A DNA stretch of 64,000 nt from Porphyridium purpureum (Eukaryota > Rhodophyta > Bangiophyceae > Porphyridiales > Porphyridiaceae): positions 1,178,001 through 1,242,000 of the forward strand of contig VRMN01000004.1 in assembly GCA_008690995.1 (NCBI GenBank), in the 5' to 3' direction. The notes under the pieces were generated by a model. That model had not been told where the DNA came from and searched no databases. It worked only from the letters and a program-made list of their open reading frames with translations. Below are positions 9,651 through 21,428 of the stretch, piece by piece (the first letter of the stretch is position 1; each line of letters opens with the position of its first letter). A program made the position numbers and the translations under genes.

Positions 9651-10244
9651 ATGCGGACGCGAGCGATGGCAACTATCACGTCGTTGGCGACTGCGACGCT
9701 CCCGGTGGACGAGACGCAGCCCAGCCCTCTGCCGACTCTCAGCCCCGGTAAGCATAACATCTACCAGAGCGAGCGCGCTGTGCCTGACTGGGAGCAGATG
9801 AGGAAGAAAAGTTTGATTGAAACTGCCGCAGAGCATCGTTTGCGGGACCATTCGGCCACGACGGGTTCTGGTTTCACCGCGTCGCGAAGCGCCAGTCGAA
9901 TTCCCGTCATGGCCGACATCAAGAAAACCTCGGGCGGTGTTCGCCTGCTCGGCGGCCGCACGCCCCGGATTCGTGAGTCTCTCAAGTGCTCGCTGCCAGC
10001 GATTCTTGAGCTCGATGATGAGACGACGTCGGCGTCCTCTTCCGCATGCGCCACGCCCATTACCCGGCAGGCCAAGAGGCAGTCGTCTACCATGCTCATG
10101 AAGGAAGCAGTGACCCCGAGCCAAGAAGCCGCTGCTGTCATGCGTGCCATGCAATTGGAACAGCGCAGCTCCGCACAAGAAAGATTAGCTGCTGCTGCCG
10201 TTCGAGTAGAAAACAAAGGCGAGGCTCGGCAGCCAGAAGAATAG
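9651..10244 (+). CDS. Unknown small basic, low-complexity protein
   Basis: 197 residues from the ATG at 9651 (an alternative ATG at 9666 has slightly better context); the frame opens further upstream on GTG. No family is recognised. It is hydrophilic with no membrane segment. The most ordered part is about residues 35-65 (NIYQSERAVPDWEQMRKKSL), followed by Ser/Thr/Ala-rich stretches and a short Glu/Arg helix near the C-terminus (EAAAVMRAMQLEQRSSAQERL). It is convergent with the phosducin-like gene, 143 bp away. Reality of the gene is supported by frame length and spacing only. Confidence 0.5.
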   Translation: MRTRAMATITSLATATLPVDETQPSPLPTLSPGKHNIYQSERAVPDWEQMRKKSLIETAAEHRLRDHSATTGSGFTASRSASRIPVMADIKKTSGGVRLLGGRTPRIRESLKCSLPAILELDDETTSASSSACATPITRQAKRQSSTMLMKEAVTPSQEAAAVMRAMQLEQRSSAQERLAAAAVRVENKGEARQPEE

Positions 10245-10387
10245 CATACGAGCGAACGTGGCGCCCCATTTTGTATTTTTTTTCCTTTCCTTCTTCCACA
10301 TGTTTCCAACTCATGTCCAACATAAACACAAAGGAAGCAAAAGCAGCACGTGTATCCCTCGCGCAGCGCCGCACGAGATAGAGCGCC

Positions 10388-11077
10388 CTAGACACGCTTT
10401 ATGTTGAAGCCCTTTTCTTCCTGATTCGGCGGCTCGTCCATGTCCGTGTGCACGGCTCCGACTTTGCTCAGTGCCCACTCGAGGTCATCTGCGTTGGAGC
10501 GAAGGCCACGAAATCGGTCAAGTCCGACAAACTGTACGAGAATCTTGCCTGCCTTGTACACGAGAATGGTGGGACATTTGGAGTCTGGGTAATTCTTGAT
10601 GGCGTCCGTGGCCTTGCACGCGAGAAACTTGGTGTACACAAATTTGGTCGCCAGCTCGCGCAGCAGCTGGAGAGCAAGTTTGCACGCCTCGATACCTTCT
10701 TGTGTCAGCAACACCACGACGTACGCGTCTTCCGTGGCGTTCGTGACCTCGGTCTTCCACTCATCGGCGTAGATTTGGCGGACACCCGGGCCGTACCTCG
10801 GTCGCGAGGCGTCCTGTTTCAACTCTGCCACACGCGCTGCACGGTACTTTTCCAGAATACGCTCCTCCTCGGAATCCGCTTCCTCAAGTTCCTCATCCAG
10901 CTCCTTGACGTTCTTATTTGCGTGAGGGTCGTACGCCTCAACCGCATCATCTACGAGTTTGCCCAACTGCTCCTCTACGATCTCCTCCTGGGTCTTCTCA
11001 GGGATGACCCCTTTCTCGCGCAAAATGTCTTCCCATTCCGTCGTCTCCTTCGCCCCGCCCGTTCCTAACGTCGCCAT
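10388..11077 (-). CDS. PDCL3: Phosducin-like protein (PhLP2/PDCL3 type)
   Basis: 229 residues from the ATG at 11077, preferred because the family N-terminus is a Trp-containing helix, here TTEWEDILREKGVIPEK, shortly after the Met. An acidic coiled region (KELDEELEEADSEEERILEKYRAARVAELK) is followed by a thioredoxin-like domain (VVVLLTQEGIEACKLALQLLRELA, then KFLACKATDAIKNYPDSKCPTILVYKAGKIL) with no CxxC redox pair, as in phosducin-like proteins. PhLP2-type proteins cooperate with the cytosolic chaperonin CCT in folding actin, tubulin and cell-cycle clients. The frame would extend 24 codons upstream only by using GTG. Confidence 0.92.
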   Translation of the reverse strand: MATLGTGGAKETTEWEDILREKGVIPEKTQEEIVEEQLGKLVDDAVEAYDPHANKNVKELDEELEEADSEEERILEKYRAARVAELKQDASRPRYGPGVRQIYADEWKTEVTNATEDAYVVVLLTQEGIEACKLALQLLRELATKFVYTKFLACKATDAIKNYPDSKCPTILVYKAGKILVQFVGLDRFRGLRSNADDLEWALSKVGAVHTDMDEPPNQEEKGFNIKRV

Positions 11078-11318
11078 CACACCCACAAACGCAAGCAAGT
11101 CCTCAGTCCGTCCGTCGATCAATCCTTTCTCATCCGATGAAACAGACACCCAACAAATCTTTCAACACAGTTAAGAACTTTATCTGGTTTTACTCTTTCG
11201 CCGTCGTTACTTATCTATCTACGAGACCGACCGACACTGTGAATGGAACGGCACGATGTAGCGGCAACTACTCCAAGGCGCGGGCGACTACGAGTGCATT
11301 CGCGAGCGCCAAAAGCTT

Positions 11319-13247
11319 CTACTCTTCACCCCCAACTTTGCGCCCGGGATGTAGTTTTTCAAAGATGTCATTCGCGTCTGTGGCAAAGACGTCTTCAAGG
11401 AGAGTGGGCTTGGCCTCGGGTTTATCTAGCGGCAGTGAAACCAGCTTGATGACGTCTCTCATCACGTCCATATTGGCGATGATCTCGACGTGTCCCACCG
11501 AATACTTGCCGCCGCGCATGTAGTCCTTGTCCAGCAAGCTCAGCTTGCTTGGGTCTTCAAGGTATTCACGAATGGAGACCGGCAACCTGGCAGGGTTTAT
11601 AAGCAAACCGCCATACTTCCACTTTAGACAGGGGTAGACCATGCTCGCCCATGGAACTGTTCCATCGCCTCGCCCGTTGTAAATGCCTTTGGTTAGGTTG
11701 AATTCAGGCACGGAGACTGACGTGTTGATCGAAAGCAGTGTGGCGGATTCGTCCGCGTCCGCGTCGATGCTGTACTCATAGCCGACCTCCGTCGTGTGAC
11801 TTTGTAGAACGCCGTACATGCACGTGATTTTGAGCTCCGCCGCGCCGGGGAGCGGGTTTTGCTCGGACGAGAACCATTTTTTCGAAAGGGACCCTACCGT
11901 TTCAGGTCCGCTTGATCCATGCGCATAGTGAGACTGCACCAGTGCGAAATATCGAGGCGCAACTTTGCCGAGCAATTCATAAATAGTTGCGGTGGAATAT
12001 TCCGAGCCAGCAACCGTTTCCTGGAGGTCGGTTCTCTTACAGAGCGGCTCGTCCAAAATCATGTCACGCCTAGGTGGCGACCCAGGCTCGCTCACATTCT
12101 TTGTCGCCTCAGAATGACTCTCTGTACTGGCCTCCTCCTTCATACTTTCCTGGACTCTCAGCAGCGGGGCCTTGTGAAACGCTTGCCACACTTTCGGACT
12201 CCCGGATGGAAACATCGACGGGAGGCTGCCAAGCGACCTGAAAAAACGGACAAACAGGTCGTTGCCAAAGATGGCACCGATCACTTGCTTCGAAAACATG
12301 CCAAATTCCGCAGTATCGCGCATCTCGCCGCTGAGCACGGCCGAAATCGTCTTTGGCACACCCAAAAGCGGCCCAGCAATGTTAATCCATCCTTCGACAT
12401 TATCTGTGATCCATTGGTCACCCTTGTGATGGGACGCCCAATGAATGAAGTAGTGCGCAAGGACGCCGCCCATCGAATGTGACACAATATATACTCTTCG
12501 TGCGTGGTTGCGGTTGCGCAGCCGTTCCACCATGCCCGCCATGTGTTCCCAAAACGCTTCCTTGCTTTCGAGGTCCTCCAAGCTCTGCCTCCAATCGTAC
12601 GCGAGCAGATGCATATTTCGCGGCTCATAGCCCACGTCACGAAGATTCTCCAGCATTTTGGCCCACACGAAGTAGCCCGGAAACAAGAAGTCGGACGCCG
12701 AAAAACCTTCAGACGCACGCAGTACAATATTCTCGGGGTCGTCCCACTCATTGGATAATCCGAGGTGCTCCAGCCAGCATGACGCGTTGCGCACAAAGTT
12801 CCTCATCATGGATTCGCTTCCCCAAAACTTTTTCCTGAACTGTTCCGACGCGCACTCCTTGCCCTGCCACAGCTCCAGCGCGGTCGAGGTGATGCCTGGT
12901 AGAAGCAAGACGGGCGAAAACGCGTGATACTCCTCCTTCATCTTTAGCCCGACACGGTCTGCAAACGCCTCCGCGTACTGTTGCTTAAGGTCCTCCACAG
13001 CCGTGTTCACAGTCGCGGTTACGCCGTCCAAAAGTGTGCTCTCCTTATCGAAGTGCTGATCAAGCTTGAACAGTCGCACCAGCTCACGTTCATTCAGCAA
13101 AGTGCCTGCCAGGATCCCAACCACGAGCACGACAAATGCGCCCAGAATCAGCGTGCTCATCTGCGAACCCGCGCGCCCGACATCCGCGCGAGATGTGCGT
13201 GTGGCTACATTATCCTTTGTTGCAATCGCCGCGTCGCGCTCCGCCAT
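11319..13247 (-). CDS. Phospholipid:diacylglycerol acyltransferase-like enzyme (LCAT superfamily), copy 2
   Basis: 642 residues from the ATG at 13247 (gccATGg); an upstream extension would need GTG. One membrane helix (~32-51, LILGAFVVLVVGILAGTLL) precedes the LCAT fold. Shared signatures with copy 1 include PGITSTALELWQGKECA, VWAKMLENLRDVGYEPRNM and LLAYDWRQSLEDL, the nucleophile in SHSMGG (Ser258), the Asp motif GRGDGTVPWASM and the His motif GHVEIIAN. Compared with copy 1 it lacks the long N-terminal tail and has different acidic/Ser-rich loops. Triacylglycerol synthesis at the ER is the expected role; divergence may mean a different acyl donor. Confidence 0.9.
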   Translation of the reverse strand: MAERDAAIATKDNVATRTSRADVGRAGSQMSTLILGAFVVLVVGILAGTLLNERELVRLFKLDQHFDKESTLLDGVTATVNTAVEDLKQQYAEAFADRVGLKMKEEYHAFSPVLLLPGITSTALELWQGKECASEQFRKKFWGSESMMRNFVRNASCWLEHLGLSNEWDDPENIVLRASEGFSASDFLFPGYFVWAKMLENLRDVGYEPRNMHLLAYDWRQSLEDLESKEAFWEHMAGMVERLRNRNHARRVYIVSHSMGGVLAHYFIHWASHHKGDQWITDNVEGWINIAGPLLGVPKTISAVLSGEMRDTAEFGMFSKQVIGAIFGNDLFVRFFRSLGSLPSMFPSGSPKVWQAFHKAPLLRVQESMKEEASTESHSEATKNVSEPGSPPRRDMILDEPLCKRTDLQETVAGSEYSTATIYELLGKVAPRYFALVQSHYAHGSSGPETVGSLSKKWFSSEQNPLPGAAELKITCMYGVLQSHTTEVGYEYSIDADADESATLLSINTSVSVPEFNLTKGIYNGRGDGTVPWASMVYPCLKWKYGGLLINPARLPVSIREYLEDPSKLSLLDKDYMRGGKYSVGHVEIIANMDVMRDVIKLVSLPLDKPEAKPTLLEDVFATDANDIFEKLHPGRKVGGEE

Positions 13248-13473
13248 GGCGAAAACGCTGCGAGTCCTTCTCTGCCCAGTCGAACACCTCGACCACGCAG
13301 CCGTTGCCGACTCGCAAAAAGGGCCCCAACGACTGTTAACGGATCGGTTTATCGGCTTATCCACCTTTCGACTTAACGGTTCTCAACGAGACGGAAGCCG
13401 ATAAACCGAAGAGCGCTTCGCGTTGTGCCGCGCTGAGACGTGAGCCAACGACGCGTGCGACAAGGTACGCGAC
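13248..13473. promoter_or_regulatory. Divergent promoter with a 15-bp perfect inverted repeat
   Basis: 226 bp between PDAT copy 2 (minus) and PRP8 (plus). TCGGTTTATCGGCTT at 13344-13358 is repeated in inverted orientation at 13395-13409, leaving a 36-bp spacer. The inner 11 bp CGGTTTATCGG recur at 54561-54571 in another divergent promoter. Likely a protein-binding site pair; the function is inferred. Confidence 0.55.
13344..13409. repeat. 15-bp inverted repeat, 36-bp spacer
   Basis: Arms at 13344-13358 and 13395-13409 are exact reverse complements. The spacing is too long for a simple terminator hairpin, and the element is placed between two gene starts. Confidence 0.85.
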
Positions 13474-16400
13474 ATGCAGTCGGAGCCAGAACAGGCGGAC
13501 GGCACATCTCATGGGCCACTGCTCCCGGAAGCTCAGCAAATGGGACAGGATCGGCATGGGCTGAAAGACCGCAGCGAAGACCTGGCGGCGAGTGGACAGG
13601 AGGAGGCCGTGATGGATGGACGCCATGCTGCCGATGATGACCTATCGGCCGAATTGAGAGAACAGGAGCTTCATGCAAAGAATTTGCAGCGCGATCAGCA
13701 AATGACAGAGTCGCGCGACGTACGGCATCGCAAGTATGGAAGACGTCTTGCGGCGCGTCGACATGGTGGTTCCGGCGGGCCTGGCGGTGTCTCGATGGCC
13801 AACAAAGAGCCAATGCCCGCCGAGCATCTCCGCAAAATTGTGCGCGATCACGGCGATATGATGCATAAGAAATTCAGGCGAGAGAAACGCGCGTATTTGG
13901 GCGCACTTAAGTACATGCCGCATGCCGTGCTCAAGTTGCTCGAAAGCATGCCCATGCCGTGGGAACAGACGCGCGACGTGGTTGTAGTGTACCATGTGTC
14001 CGGTGCCATCACATTTGTCCACGAAACTCCGCGGGTCATTGAGCCATTGTATGTTGCACAATGGGCCACCATGTGGATCATGATGCGGAGAGAAAAGCGC
14101 GACCGTGCGCACTTTCGCCGCATGCGCTTCCCACCATTTGACGACGAGCAACCGCCTCTCGACTATTATGAAAACCTGATCGACGTTGAGCCTCTTGACC
14201 CCATTCGTATGGAGCTTGACCCAGAGGAGGACGCCGCAGTGATAGACTGGTTTTATGAGCCTGATTTGCTGCTGGATGCCGGCGAGGGCGAGTTTTCTGT
14301 GGGGTTTGATGACGGCATGACGAATGCAGACACGGATGCGGGCATGGATCAGAAGCTTGCGCCACAATCGTCGAACTGGGTCATTGGCCCTTCATTAAGG
14401 CGCTGGCGGCTCGACGTGCCCACCATGTCGACACTGTATCGCCTTGCCAGCCCTCTCGTGAATCATGCAGCATCGGATGCGCAGTACTTGTTTGACAGCA
14501 AGACCTTCTTTACAACCAAGGCGTTGTCTGTGTCGCTGCCTGGCGGTCCCAAATTTGAGCCGCTTTTTCCCGACGAGCCCGCAGATGAGGATTGGAACGA
14601 GTTCAATGACTTGGGCAAGCACATTGTGCGTCGCCCTATCCGCACGGAGTACCGCGTCTCATTTCCGTTTCTGTACAACAGTCGACCGCGTTGTGTCGCC
14701 ATTCCCACGTATGGACAGCCCCTTTCTATGCATACCCAGGTGCGGGCAGGTTCTGACCCAGATCTCCCAGCGTTCCGATTCAGTCCCGAGTTTCATCCAA
14801 TCATGCCCGATGTGTTCTTGGGGCAAAGTGACGATAGGCATACGGGTCATGCTCGCGCAGGCTCGAGACCACCGAGAAATCGGAAGAGGAGTCGACGCGG
14901 TGCTTTCATTGAGGACGAGGACGAAAGCGCAGATCCTGACGTGGTGGTCAAAGACTTTGAACAACGCTACGAGTGTCCTGTGGTTGAGGGTACGCCTGTC
15001 CATGCTAGTGGTAGCCAGTCTATGGCTTTGAAGCCCTTGCTCGATGGACTCATCCTGACACATCGTCCAGCAGCCGGACAAGACGAAGGCATCACGGGCC
15101 CCGCGCTGGATCTACTGCAGGCACCACCACCGTTTGATTGCCATGCGGGATACAGCCGTCGCGTTCTTGACATTCCGATAGTGAAACCTTGGTACTTATC
15201 TCGACCGGACAGCGTTGGAAGCAGCAAAATCCAACACGTACCAGTGAAAGTACGAGTAAGCTATCAGAAGCTGTTGAAAGGCCACGTGTACAATGAGTTG
15301 CGCCGTCGTCGAAGTGTTGCAAGAAAGAGGAGCCGGCGTGCTCTGCTCCCGGCGCTCCTGCGCACAAAGTATTTCCAGACGACGAAAATCGACTGGGTGG
15401 AGGCCGGGCTGCAGGTGGTGAGGCAAGGTCATAGCATGCTCAACCTGCTGATGCAACGGAAAGGCCTTACATACTTGCATCTTGATTTCAACTTTAATCT
15501 GAAACCGATCCGGACCTTAAGCACCAAAGAGCGCAAAAAATCTCGCTTCGGACATGCGTTTCATTTGTGTCGAGAGATTCTGCGGCTCGCAAAGCTTTTG
15601 CTGGATGCTCACGTGCAGTATCGCTTGGGCAATGTCGACGCGTTCCAGCTTGCTGACGGCCTGCAGTATGCACTGGCACACGTCGGACAGCTCACGGGCA
15701 TGTACCGATACAAGTACAAGCTCATGAAGCAGATCCGCCACATCAAAGACCTCAAGCACGTGATCTATCACCGCTTTAACGCAGCACCTGTAGGCAAGGG
15801 TCCAGGAGTCGGATTTTGGGCACCGATGTGGCGCGTGTGGCTGTTTTTCCTGCGAGGCATGGTACCTCTGTTGGAAACGTGGCTTGGTAACTTGCTGGCT
15901 CGGCAGTTCGAGGGAAGGAACAGACAGAGCGTCGCAGCGACAGTCACCAAGCAGCGTGTGGAAAGCCACTACGACTTGGAGCTTCGCGCGAGCGTGATGC
16001 GGGATATTTTGGAAATGATGCCAGACGGCGTTGTGCGCGCAAGCAAGGCGCGCACAATAATGCTCCATCTGTCTGAAGCGTGGCGCTGCTTCAAGGCCAA
16101 CATCCCTTGGAAAGTGCCCGGGTTTCCGCCTCCGGTCGAGGCCATGATTTCTCGCTACGTCAAGGCCAAAGCCGACTGGTGGACCAACATGGCACATGCG
16201 AACCGCGAGAAGATCCGCCGCGGCACCACTGTCGACAAAACAGTGATGAGGAAAAATACTGGCCGTCTAGCTCGGCTATGGCTCAAGGCAGAGCAGGAGC
16301 GACAGAGCGCATATGGACGAGATGGGCCGTACTTGGCCAGTGATACGGCTGTGACCATGTATCAAACCATGGCGCACTGGCTAGAAGCAGCCAAGTTCCA

Positions 16401-19400
16401 ATCCATACCGTTCCCACCAATGAGCTATAAGCATGACACAAAGCTTCTTACGCTTGCGCTCGAGCGTTTGAAGGAGACGTACAGCACAGGCGCGCGACTA
16501 AATCAACGACAGCGCGAGGAGCTTGGGCTCATTGAGCAAGCGTACGACAATCCTCATGACGCGCTAGCGCGAATCAAACGCCACCTGCTCACAATGCGCG
16601 CATTCAAAGAAGTGGGTCTTGAGTTCTTTGATAATTATGAGGTTTTGACCGGCGTGTACGAAATTGAGCCGCTGGAAAAAATTACCGATGCCTATTTGGA
16701 TCAGTACTTGTGGTATGAAGCCGACAAACGCCGGCTTTTTCCTAATTGGATCAAGCCGGCCGATACCGAACCTGTGCCTCTTTTGGTTTACAAGTGGTGC
16801 ATGGGCATAAACAATTTGCAGGACGTGTGGAGCACGCAAGACGGCGAGAGCTTGGTTCACATGCAAGCCAAGTTGGAAAAACTCACTGAAAACGTAGATT
16901 TTACGTTTATGAATCGGCTGTTGCGACTCGTCATGGACCACAATCTCGCCGACTATATCACCGCGAAGAATAACGTGCCTTTGGCGTTCAAGGACATGCT
17001 TCACACAAATGCCTATGGACTCATACGAGGCCTCCAGTTCGCATCCTTTTGCGTGCAGTTCTACGGACTGCTTTTTGATCTCCTGCTTCTTGGCTTGCCG
17101 CGCGCTCAGCAGCTGGCGAGCAGCCCTCAATTCCTGTCGTTCGAGAGCGCCGATGTCGAAACACGGCACCCGATCCGGATGTACTGCCGCATTGTGGACA
17201 CTGTGTATATCGTATTCCGTTTAGACGCGCAGGACGCTGCCGAATTAGTGCAGCGCTTCCTCGGTGCGAATCCAGATCCAAACAATGCCAATGCAGTCGG
17301 ATACCCGACAAAGCGCTGCTGGCCGCGTGATGCACGCATGCGTCTCATGAAACGCGACGTCAATCTGGGTCGTGCGGTCTTTTGGGAAATGCAGTCGCGC
17401 CTTCCGCGCAGCATTACCTGTCTGGAATGGGACCATTCTTTTGTTTCGGTGTACTCTGCGCTAAACCCCAACTTGCTCTTCGAAATGCTTGGATTTGAAG
17501 TGCGCATTTTGCCGCGCGTCCGAGCACCACGAGGAGGAAGCGGTATCACGAGCGGTCCCGGCGGTGATGGGATTTGGGCGCTTTATAATTCGGCGACGAA
17601 AGAACGCACAGCAAACGCGTATCTGCGTGTAAGCGAGGAAGCATGTCGTCAGTTTGAAAACCGTGTTCGGCATGTGTTGATGAGCAGCGGTGCGACCACA
17701 TTCACCAAGGTGGCGAACAAATGGAACACGGCATTGATCTCGTTGGTAACCTATTTTCGCGAAGCGATCATCAACACGCAACCTCTCCTCGATATTCTGG
17801 TCAAATGTGAAAACCGAATCCAGACACGCGTCAAAATCGGGCTCAATTCGAAGATGCCCACGCGCTTCCCACCATGCACGTTTTACGCGCCAAAGGAATT
17901 GGGCGGGCTCGGAATGTTGAGCATGGGCCACGTGCTGATCCCAGCAAGCGACCTCAAAGGGTCGCTGAATGCTGGTGCCGTCACCACGCATTTCAGGGCT
18001 GGTATGAGCCATGAAGAAGGCACTTTGATCCCTAATTTGTACCGATATGTACAACCGTGGGAGGCCGAATTTTCGGACTCGCAGCGCGTGTGGGCAGACT
18101 ATGCCCTAAAGCGAGCAGAGGCACAGGCACAGAATCGACGATTGACTCTGGAGGATCTGGAGGACTCGTGGGATCGTGGCATCCCGCGGATCAATACGCT
18201 GTTCTCGCGTGACCGTCACACGCTTGCGTACGACAAGGGCTGGCGCATTCGTCTGAACTTCAAGCAGTTTCAATACGCTCGCAACGATCCGTTCAGCTGG
18301 ACGCACCAGCGACACGATGGCAAATTGTGGAACCTCACCAATTATCGTGCAGATATGATCCAGGCGCTAGGCGGCGTGGAGGGAATTCTGGAGCACACGC
18401 TTTTCAAAGCAACGTTCTTCCCTACTTGGGAGGGCTTGTTCTGGGAAAAGACCAGTGGCTTTGAAGAGTCAATGAAGTTTAAGAAGCTCACGAACGCGCA
18501 GCGGTCCGGGCTCAACCAGATTCCAAATCGGCGCTTCACGCTGTGGTGGTCTCCCACCATCAATCGTGCCAACGTGTACGTTGGATTTCAGGTGCAGCTG
18601 GATCTCACGGGGATCTTTATGCACGGTAAGATCCCAACCTTGAAGGTGTCTCTCATTCAGATTTTCCGCGCGCACTTGTGGCAGAAGATCCATGAATCGG
18701 TGGTGATGGACCTTGCTCAAGTGCTCGACCAGCAGCTCGATACGCTCGGCATCGACACGGTGCAAAAAGAAACGATTCACCCGCGCAAGTCGTACAAGAT
18801 GAACTCATCGTGTGCTGATCTGCTTTTATTCGCCTCGTACAAGTGGCCGGTGTCGCGCCCGTCCTTGTTAACGGACTCTGACCATAACTTTGCGAACGTC
18901 AACGACACGCAGAATACGAAGAGGGAGACCGACAAGTACTGGATTGACGTGCAACTCAAGTGGGGCGATTTCGATCAGCACGATACAGATCGTTACGCGC
19001 GTGCCAAATTTCTGGATTATGCAGCGGGAGGTAGCAGCTTGTACCCGAGCCCAACCGGTTGTCTGATTGCAATTGATCTGGCGTACAACACCTACTCGGC
19101 GTACGGCAACTGGGTGCCTGGCATAAAGCCACTCATTCAGCAGGCTATGGCAAAGATTATGAAGGCGAATCCGGCTTTGTATGTGCTGCGTGAGCGCGTG
19201 CGCAAAGCGCTGCAGCTTTATAGCTCCGAGCCTACAGAGCCATATCTAAATGCGCAGAATTACGGTGAGCTCTTTGGCAATCAGATTATTTGGTTTGTGG
19301 ATGATACCAATGTTTATCGCGTTACGATCCACAAGACTTTTGAAGGCAACCTCGTCACCAAGCCCATCAACGGAGCAATCTTCATTTTCAATCCGCGGAC

Positions 19401-21174
19401 GGGCCAACTCTTTCTGAAGGTGATTCACACCTCCGTGTGGTCCGGGCAGAAGCGTCTCAGTCAGCTGGCGAAATGGAAGACTGCCGAGGAAACGGCCGCG
19501 CTAGTGCGATCTCTGCCTGTGGAGGAGCAGCCGAAGCAGTTGATTGTGACTCGGCGTGGTATGCTGGATCCGCTAGAGGTGCATTGTCTCGATTTCCCCA
19601 ATATTGTGTTGAAGGGCTCTGACTTGCAACTGCCTTTTCAGGCGCTCCTGAAAATCGAGAAATTCGGAGACTTGATTTTGCAGGCAACTGAGCCGCAGAT
19701 GCTGCTCTTCAACGTGTACGATGATTGGCTTCAGAGTATTTCTTCGTACACCGCATTCTCACGAATGATCTTGATTCTTCGTGCGATGCATGTCAATCCG
19801 GAGCGCACGAAGCAGATTTTAAGGCCTGGCACGGAGCAGCAGCAAGCGCACCACGTATGGCCTTCGTATGCGGATGAGGAGTGGATTCGCGTGGAGGTGG
19901 CGCTCAAGGACGTTATTCTTGCGGATTACGGGAAGAAGAACAACGTGAACGTTGCGAGTCTGACGCAAACTGAAATTCGCGACATCATACTGGGTGCTGA
20001 AATCACACCGCCATCCCTCCAGCGCCAGCAAATTGCCGAAATTGATCGTTCAGCAAGGGAGCAAGCCGCGGGTGCACCTGCAAACAACCATGCACAGACT
20101 ACTGCGCGCACCACGCGTACGGTCGACAAACATGGCAACGAGATTGTTGTGACGACCATGACGAACTACGAAGACAGCACGTTTACGAGTCGCGCCGATT
20201 GGCGAGCGCGTGCGGTCGCGGCGTCGCATTTGCATCTTCGCACACGCCAAATCTATGTTTTGTCGAATGACGGCGACCAGGGGAGCGCACCCAATCTTGC
20301 AGTCGCCGCCGCGCCCGCCACAACTTATGTCATGCCGAAAAATCTGCTGCGGAAGTTTGTGTGCATTGCGGATTTAAGAACGCAGATCGGAGGGTACATG
20401 TACGGGGTGAGCGCGCCAGATGTGCCTCATGTCAAAGAGATTCACTGCATTGTTTTGCCACCTCAAACAGGAAACTTCAACAGCGTGTCGCTGTCGTCAA
20501 TCACCGCGCAGCATCACGAGTTGCTGAGCGATTTGGAGCCGATTGGATGGCTTCATACGCAACCGACAGAGCTTTCTGAGTTGGCTCCCTTCGACGTGAT
20601 TGGGATGGCAAATATGATCCACAGCGGCGTCAGCGGTGATGTGCATGCAAGCAGTCTTGAGAATCATGGCACCGCGAACGCTGCAGTGCGTCAGCCAAAG
20701 TGGAAACGAGAAGAAAGCGTGACTCTGACCGTATCGTTCATGCCTGGTTCTTGCTCCTTGTCGGCGTACGCGCTTACGCCAGGTGGGTACGAATGGGGCC
20801 TGAAGCAACAGCTGCTAGATCCTCTGGCGAACGAGCGCACGGTTCCGCCAGGGTATCATTCTGGCTGTTTCCAGCGCGTGCCGCTCGTTTTGAGCGAGCG
20901 GTTCAAAGGATTTTTCTTGGTTCCGGAAGCTGGGAGCTGGAACTACAACTTCAAGGGCATGAGCTTCCGACGTGACCTGCGGTATGGGCTGAAACTGGGC
21001 GTGCCGCGCGAGTTCTACCACGAGACGCACCGCGCGCTGCACTTTCTGCAATTTTCGGCGTTCGAGTCGTCGGGCGACATGGATGAGGACGGCGAGAATG
21101 GCACCGCACTGCATGCGGCGATGCCGTCGACTGCGGCGCATCTGGCCGAGATCGACAACGACGTGTTCGCATAA
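13474..21174 (+). CDS. PRP8: Pre-mRNA-splicing factor PRP8 (U5 snRNP core), single uninterrupted frame
   Basis: 2,566 residues (human about 2,335). PRP8 forms the protein scaffold of the spliceosome active site. Order seen: divergent N-terminus; PRO8-type region from ~150 ([21 protein letters not shown]); an unusual insert ~445-550 with the NLS-like RNRKRSRRG near 469; RT-like core from ~590 ([10 protein letters not shown]) through [16 protein letters not shown] and [15 protein letters not shown]; linker near 1460 ([18 protein letters not shown]) and 1690 ([19 protein letters not shown]); RNase H-like domain near 1970 ([16 protein letters not shown]); C-terminal MPN/JAB1-like domain from ~2285 (GWLHTQPTE). 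The extreme C-terminus carries an extra ~20-residue acidic/Ala insert before the usual short end. ATG at 13474. Confidence 0.99.
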   Translation: MQSEPEQADGTSHGPLLPEAQQMGQDRHGLKDRSEDLAASGQEEAVMDGRHAADDDLSAELREQELHAKNLQRDQQMTESRDVRHRKYGRRLAARRHGGSGGPGGVSMANKEPMPAEHLRKIVRDHGDMMHKKFRREKRAYLGALKYMPHAVLKLLESMPMPWEQTRDVVVVYHVSGAITFVHETPRVIEPLYVAQWATMWIMMRREKRDRAHFRRMRFPPFDDEQPPLDYYENLIDVEPLDPIRMELDPEEDAAVIDWFYEPDLLLDAGEGEFSVGFDDGMTNADTDAGMDQKLAPQSSNWVIGPSLRRWRLDVPTMSTLYRLASPLVNHAASDAQYLFDSKTFFTTKALSVSLPGGPKFEPLFPDEPADEDWNEFNDLGKHIVRRPIRTEYRVSFPFLYNSRPRCVAIPTYGQPLSMHTQVRAGSDPDLPAFRFSPEFHPIMPDVFLGQSDDRHTGHARAGSRPPRNRKRSRRGAFIEDEDESADPDVVVKDFEQRYECPVVEGTPVHASGSQSMALKPLLDGLILTHRPAAGQDEGITGPALDLLQAPPPFDCHAGYSRRVLDIPIVKPWYLSRPDSVGSSKIQHVPVKVRVSYQKLLKGHVYNELRRRRSVARKRSRRALLPALLRTKYFQTTKIDWVEAGLQVVRQGHSMLNLLMQRKGLTYLHLDFNFNLKPIRTLSTKERKKSRFGHAFHLCREILRLAKLLLDAHVQYRLGNVDAFQLADGLQYALAHVGQLTGMYRYKYKLMKQIRHIKDLKHVIYHRFNAAPVGKGPGVGFWAPMWRVWLFFLRGMVPLLETWLGNLLARQFEGRNRQSVAATVTKQRVESHYDLELRASVMRDILEMMPDGVVRASKARTIMLHLSEAWRCFKANIPWKVPGFPPPVEAMISRYVKAKADWWTNMAHANREKIRRGTTVDKTVMRKNTGRLARLWLKAEQERQSAYGRDGPYLASDTAVTMYQTMAHWLEAAKFQSIPFPPMSYKHDTKLLTLALERLKETYSTGARLNQRQREELGLIEQAYDNPHDALARIKRHLLTMRAFKEVGLEFFDNYEVLTGVYEIEPLEKITDAYLDQYLWYEADKRRLFPNWIKPADTEPVPLLVYKWCMGINNLQDVWSTQDGESLVHMQAKLEKLTENVDFTFMNRLLRLVMDHNLADYITAKNNVPLAFKDMLHTNAYGLIRGLQFASFCVQFYGLLFDLLLLGLPRAQQLASSPQFLSFESADVETRHPIRMYCRIVDTVYIVFRLDAQDAAELVQRFLGANPDPNNANAVGYPTKRCWPRDARMRLMKRDVNLGRAVFWEMQSRLPRSITCLEWDHSFVSVYSALNPNLLFEMLGFEVRILPRVRAPRGGSGITSGPGGDGIWALYNSATKERTANAYLRVSEEACRQFENRVRHVLMSSGATTFTKVANKWNTALISLVTYFREAIINTQPLLDILVKCENRIQTRVKIGLNSKMPTRFPPCTFYAPKELGGLGMLSMGHVLIPASDLKGSLNAGAVTTHFRAGMSHEEGTLIPNLYRYVQPWEAEFSDSQRVWADYALKRAEAQAQNRRLTLEDLEDSWDRGIPRINTLFSRDRHTLAYDKGWRIRLNFKQFQYARNDPFSWTHQRHDGKLWNLTNYRADMIQALGGVEGILEHTLFKATFFPTWEGLFWEKTSGFEESMKFKKLTNAQRSGLNQIPNRRFTLWWSPTINRANVYVGFQVQLDLTGIFMHGKIPTLKVSLIQIFRAHLWQKIHESVVMDLAQVLDQQLDTLGIDTVQKETIHPRKSYKMNSSCADLLLFASYKWPVSRPSLLTDSDHNFANVNDTQNTKRETDKYWIDVQLKWGDFDQHDTDRYARAKFLDYAAGGSSLYPSPTGCLIAIDLAYNTYSAYGNWVPGIKPLIQQAMAKIMKANPALYVLRERVRKALQLYSSEPTEPYLNAQNYGELFGNQIIWFVDDTNVYRVTIHKTFEGNLVTKPINGAIFIFNPRTGQLFLKVIHTSVWSGQKRLSQLAKWKTAEETAALVRSLPVEEQPKQLIVTRRGMLDPLEVHCLDFPNIVLKGSDLQLPFQALLKIEKFGDLILQATEPQMLLFNVYDDWLQSISSYTAFSRMILILRAMHVNPERTKQILRPGTEQQQAHHVWPSYADEEWIRVEVALKDVILADYGKKNNVNVASLTQTEIRDIILGAEITPPSLQRQQIAEIDRSAREQAAGAPANNHAQTTARTTRTVDKHGNEIVVTTMTNYEDSTFTSRADWRARAVAASHLHLRTRQIYVLSNDGDQGSAPNLAVAAAPATTYVMPKNLLRKFVCIADLRTQIGGYMYGVSAPDVPHVKEIHCIVLPPQTGNFNSVSLSSITAQHHELLSDLEPIGWLHTQPTELSELAPFDVIGMANMIHSGVSGDVHASSLENHGTANAAVRQPKWKREESVTLTVSFMPGSCSLSAYALTPGGYEWGLKQQLLDPLANERTVPPGYHSGCFQRVPLVLSERFKGFFLVPEAGSWNYNFKGMSFRRDLRYGLKLGVPREFYHETHRALHFLQFSAFESSGDMDEDGENGTALHAAMPSTAAHLAEIDNDVFA

Positions 21175-21428
21175 ATTTTGGCGTTTCGCCAAGAAAAGAC
21201 GATTGTCGGAAGTACAGTAAGTACTGCTGTGTTCTGTGAGCGGTGCGTGCACTGTACCTCGTACGCGCCTTCTAGAACGAAAACGCGGCGTGCGCGCACG
21301 CGGCGAACCGGCTGGCGGCTGGCGGCGGAACGAAGTCGGAGAAGAGAGAGAGAGAGGGAGAGAGCAGGAGAGAAGGAAGGAGAGAGGTCGTGTGTGAGGT
21401 GATTGAGAAGGACGGAACGGGATAGGAA
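21175..21428. promoter_or_regulatory. Intergenic region with GTACAGT, ACTGTAC and a GA tract
   Basis: 254 bp between PRP8 and the nucleoplasmin-like gene (both plus). GTACAGT is at 21212-21218 and ACTGTAC at 21251-21257; a purine tract of mostly GA/GGA lies at 21341-21387, just before the start codon at 21429. Confidence 0.4.
21341..21387. repeat. GA-rich purine tract
   Basis: About 47 bp of GA/GGA repeats in the 5' leader of the nucleoplasmin-like gene. Confidence 0.85.
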
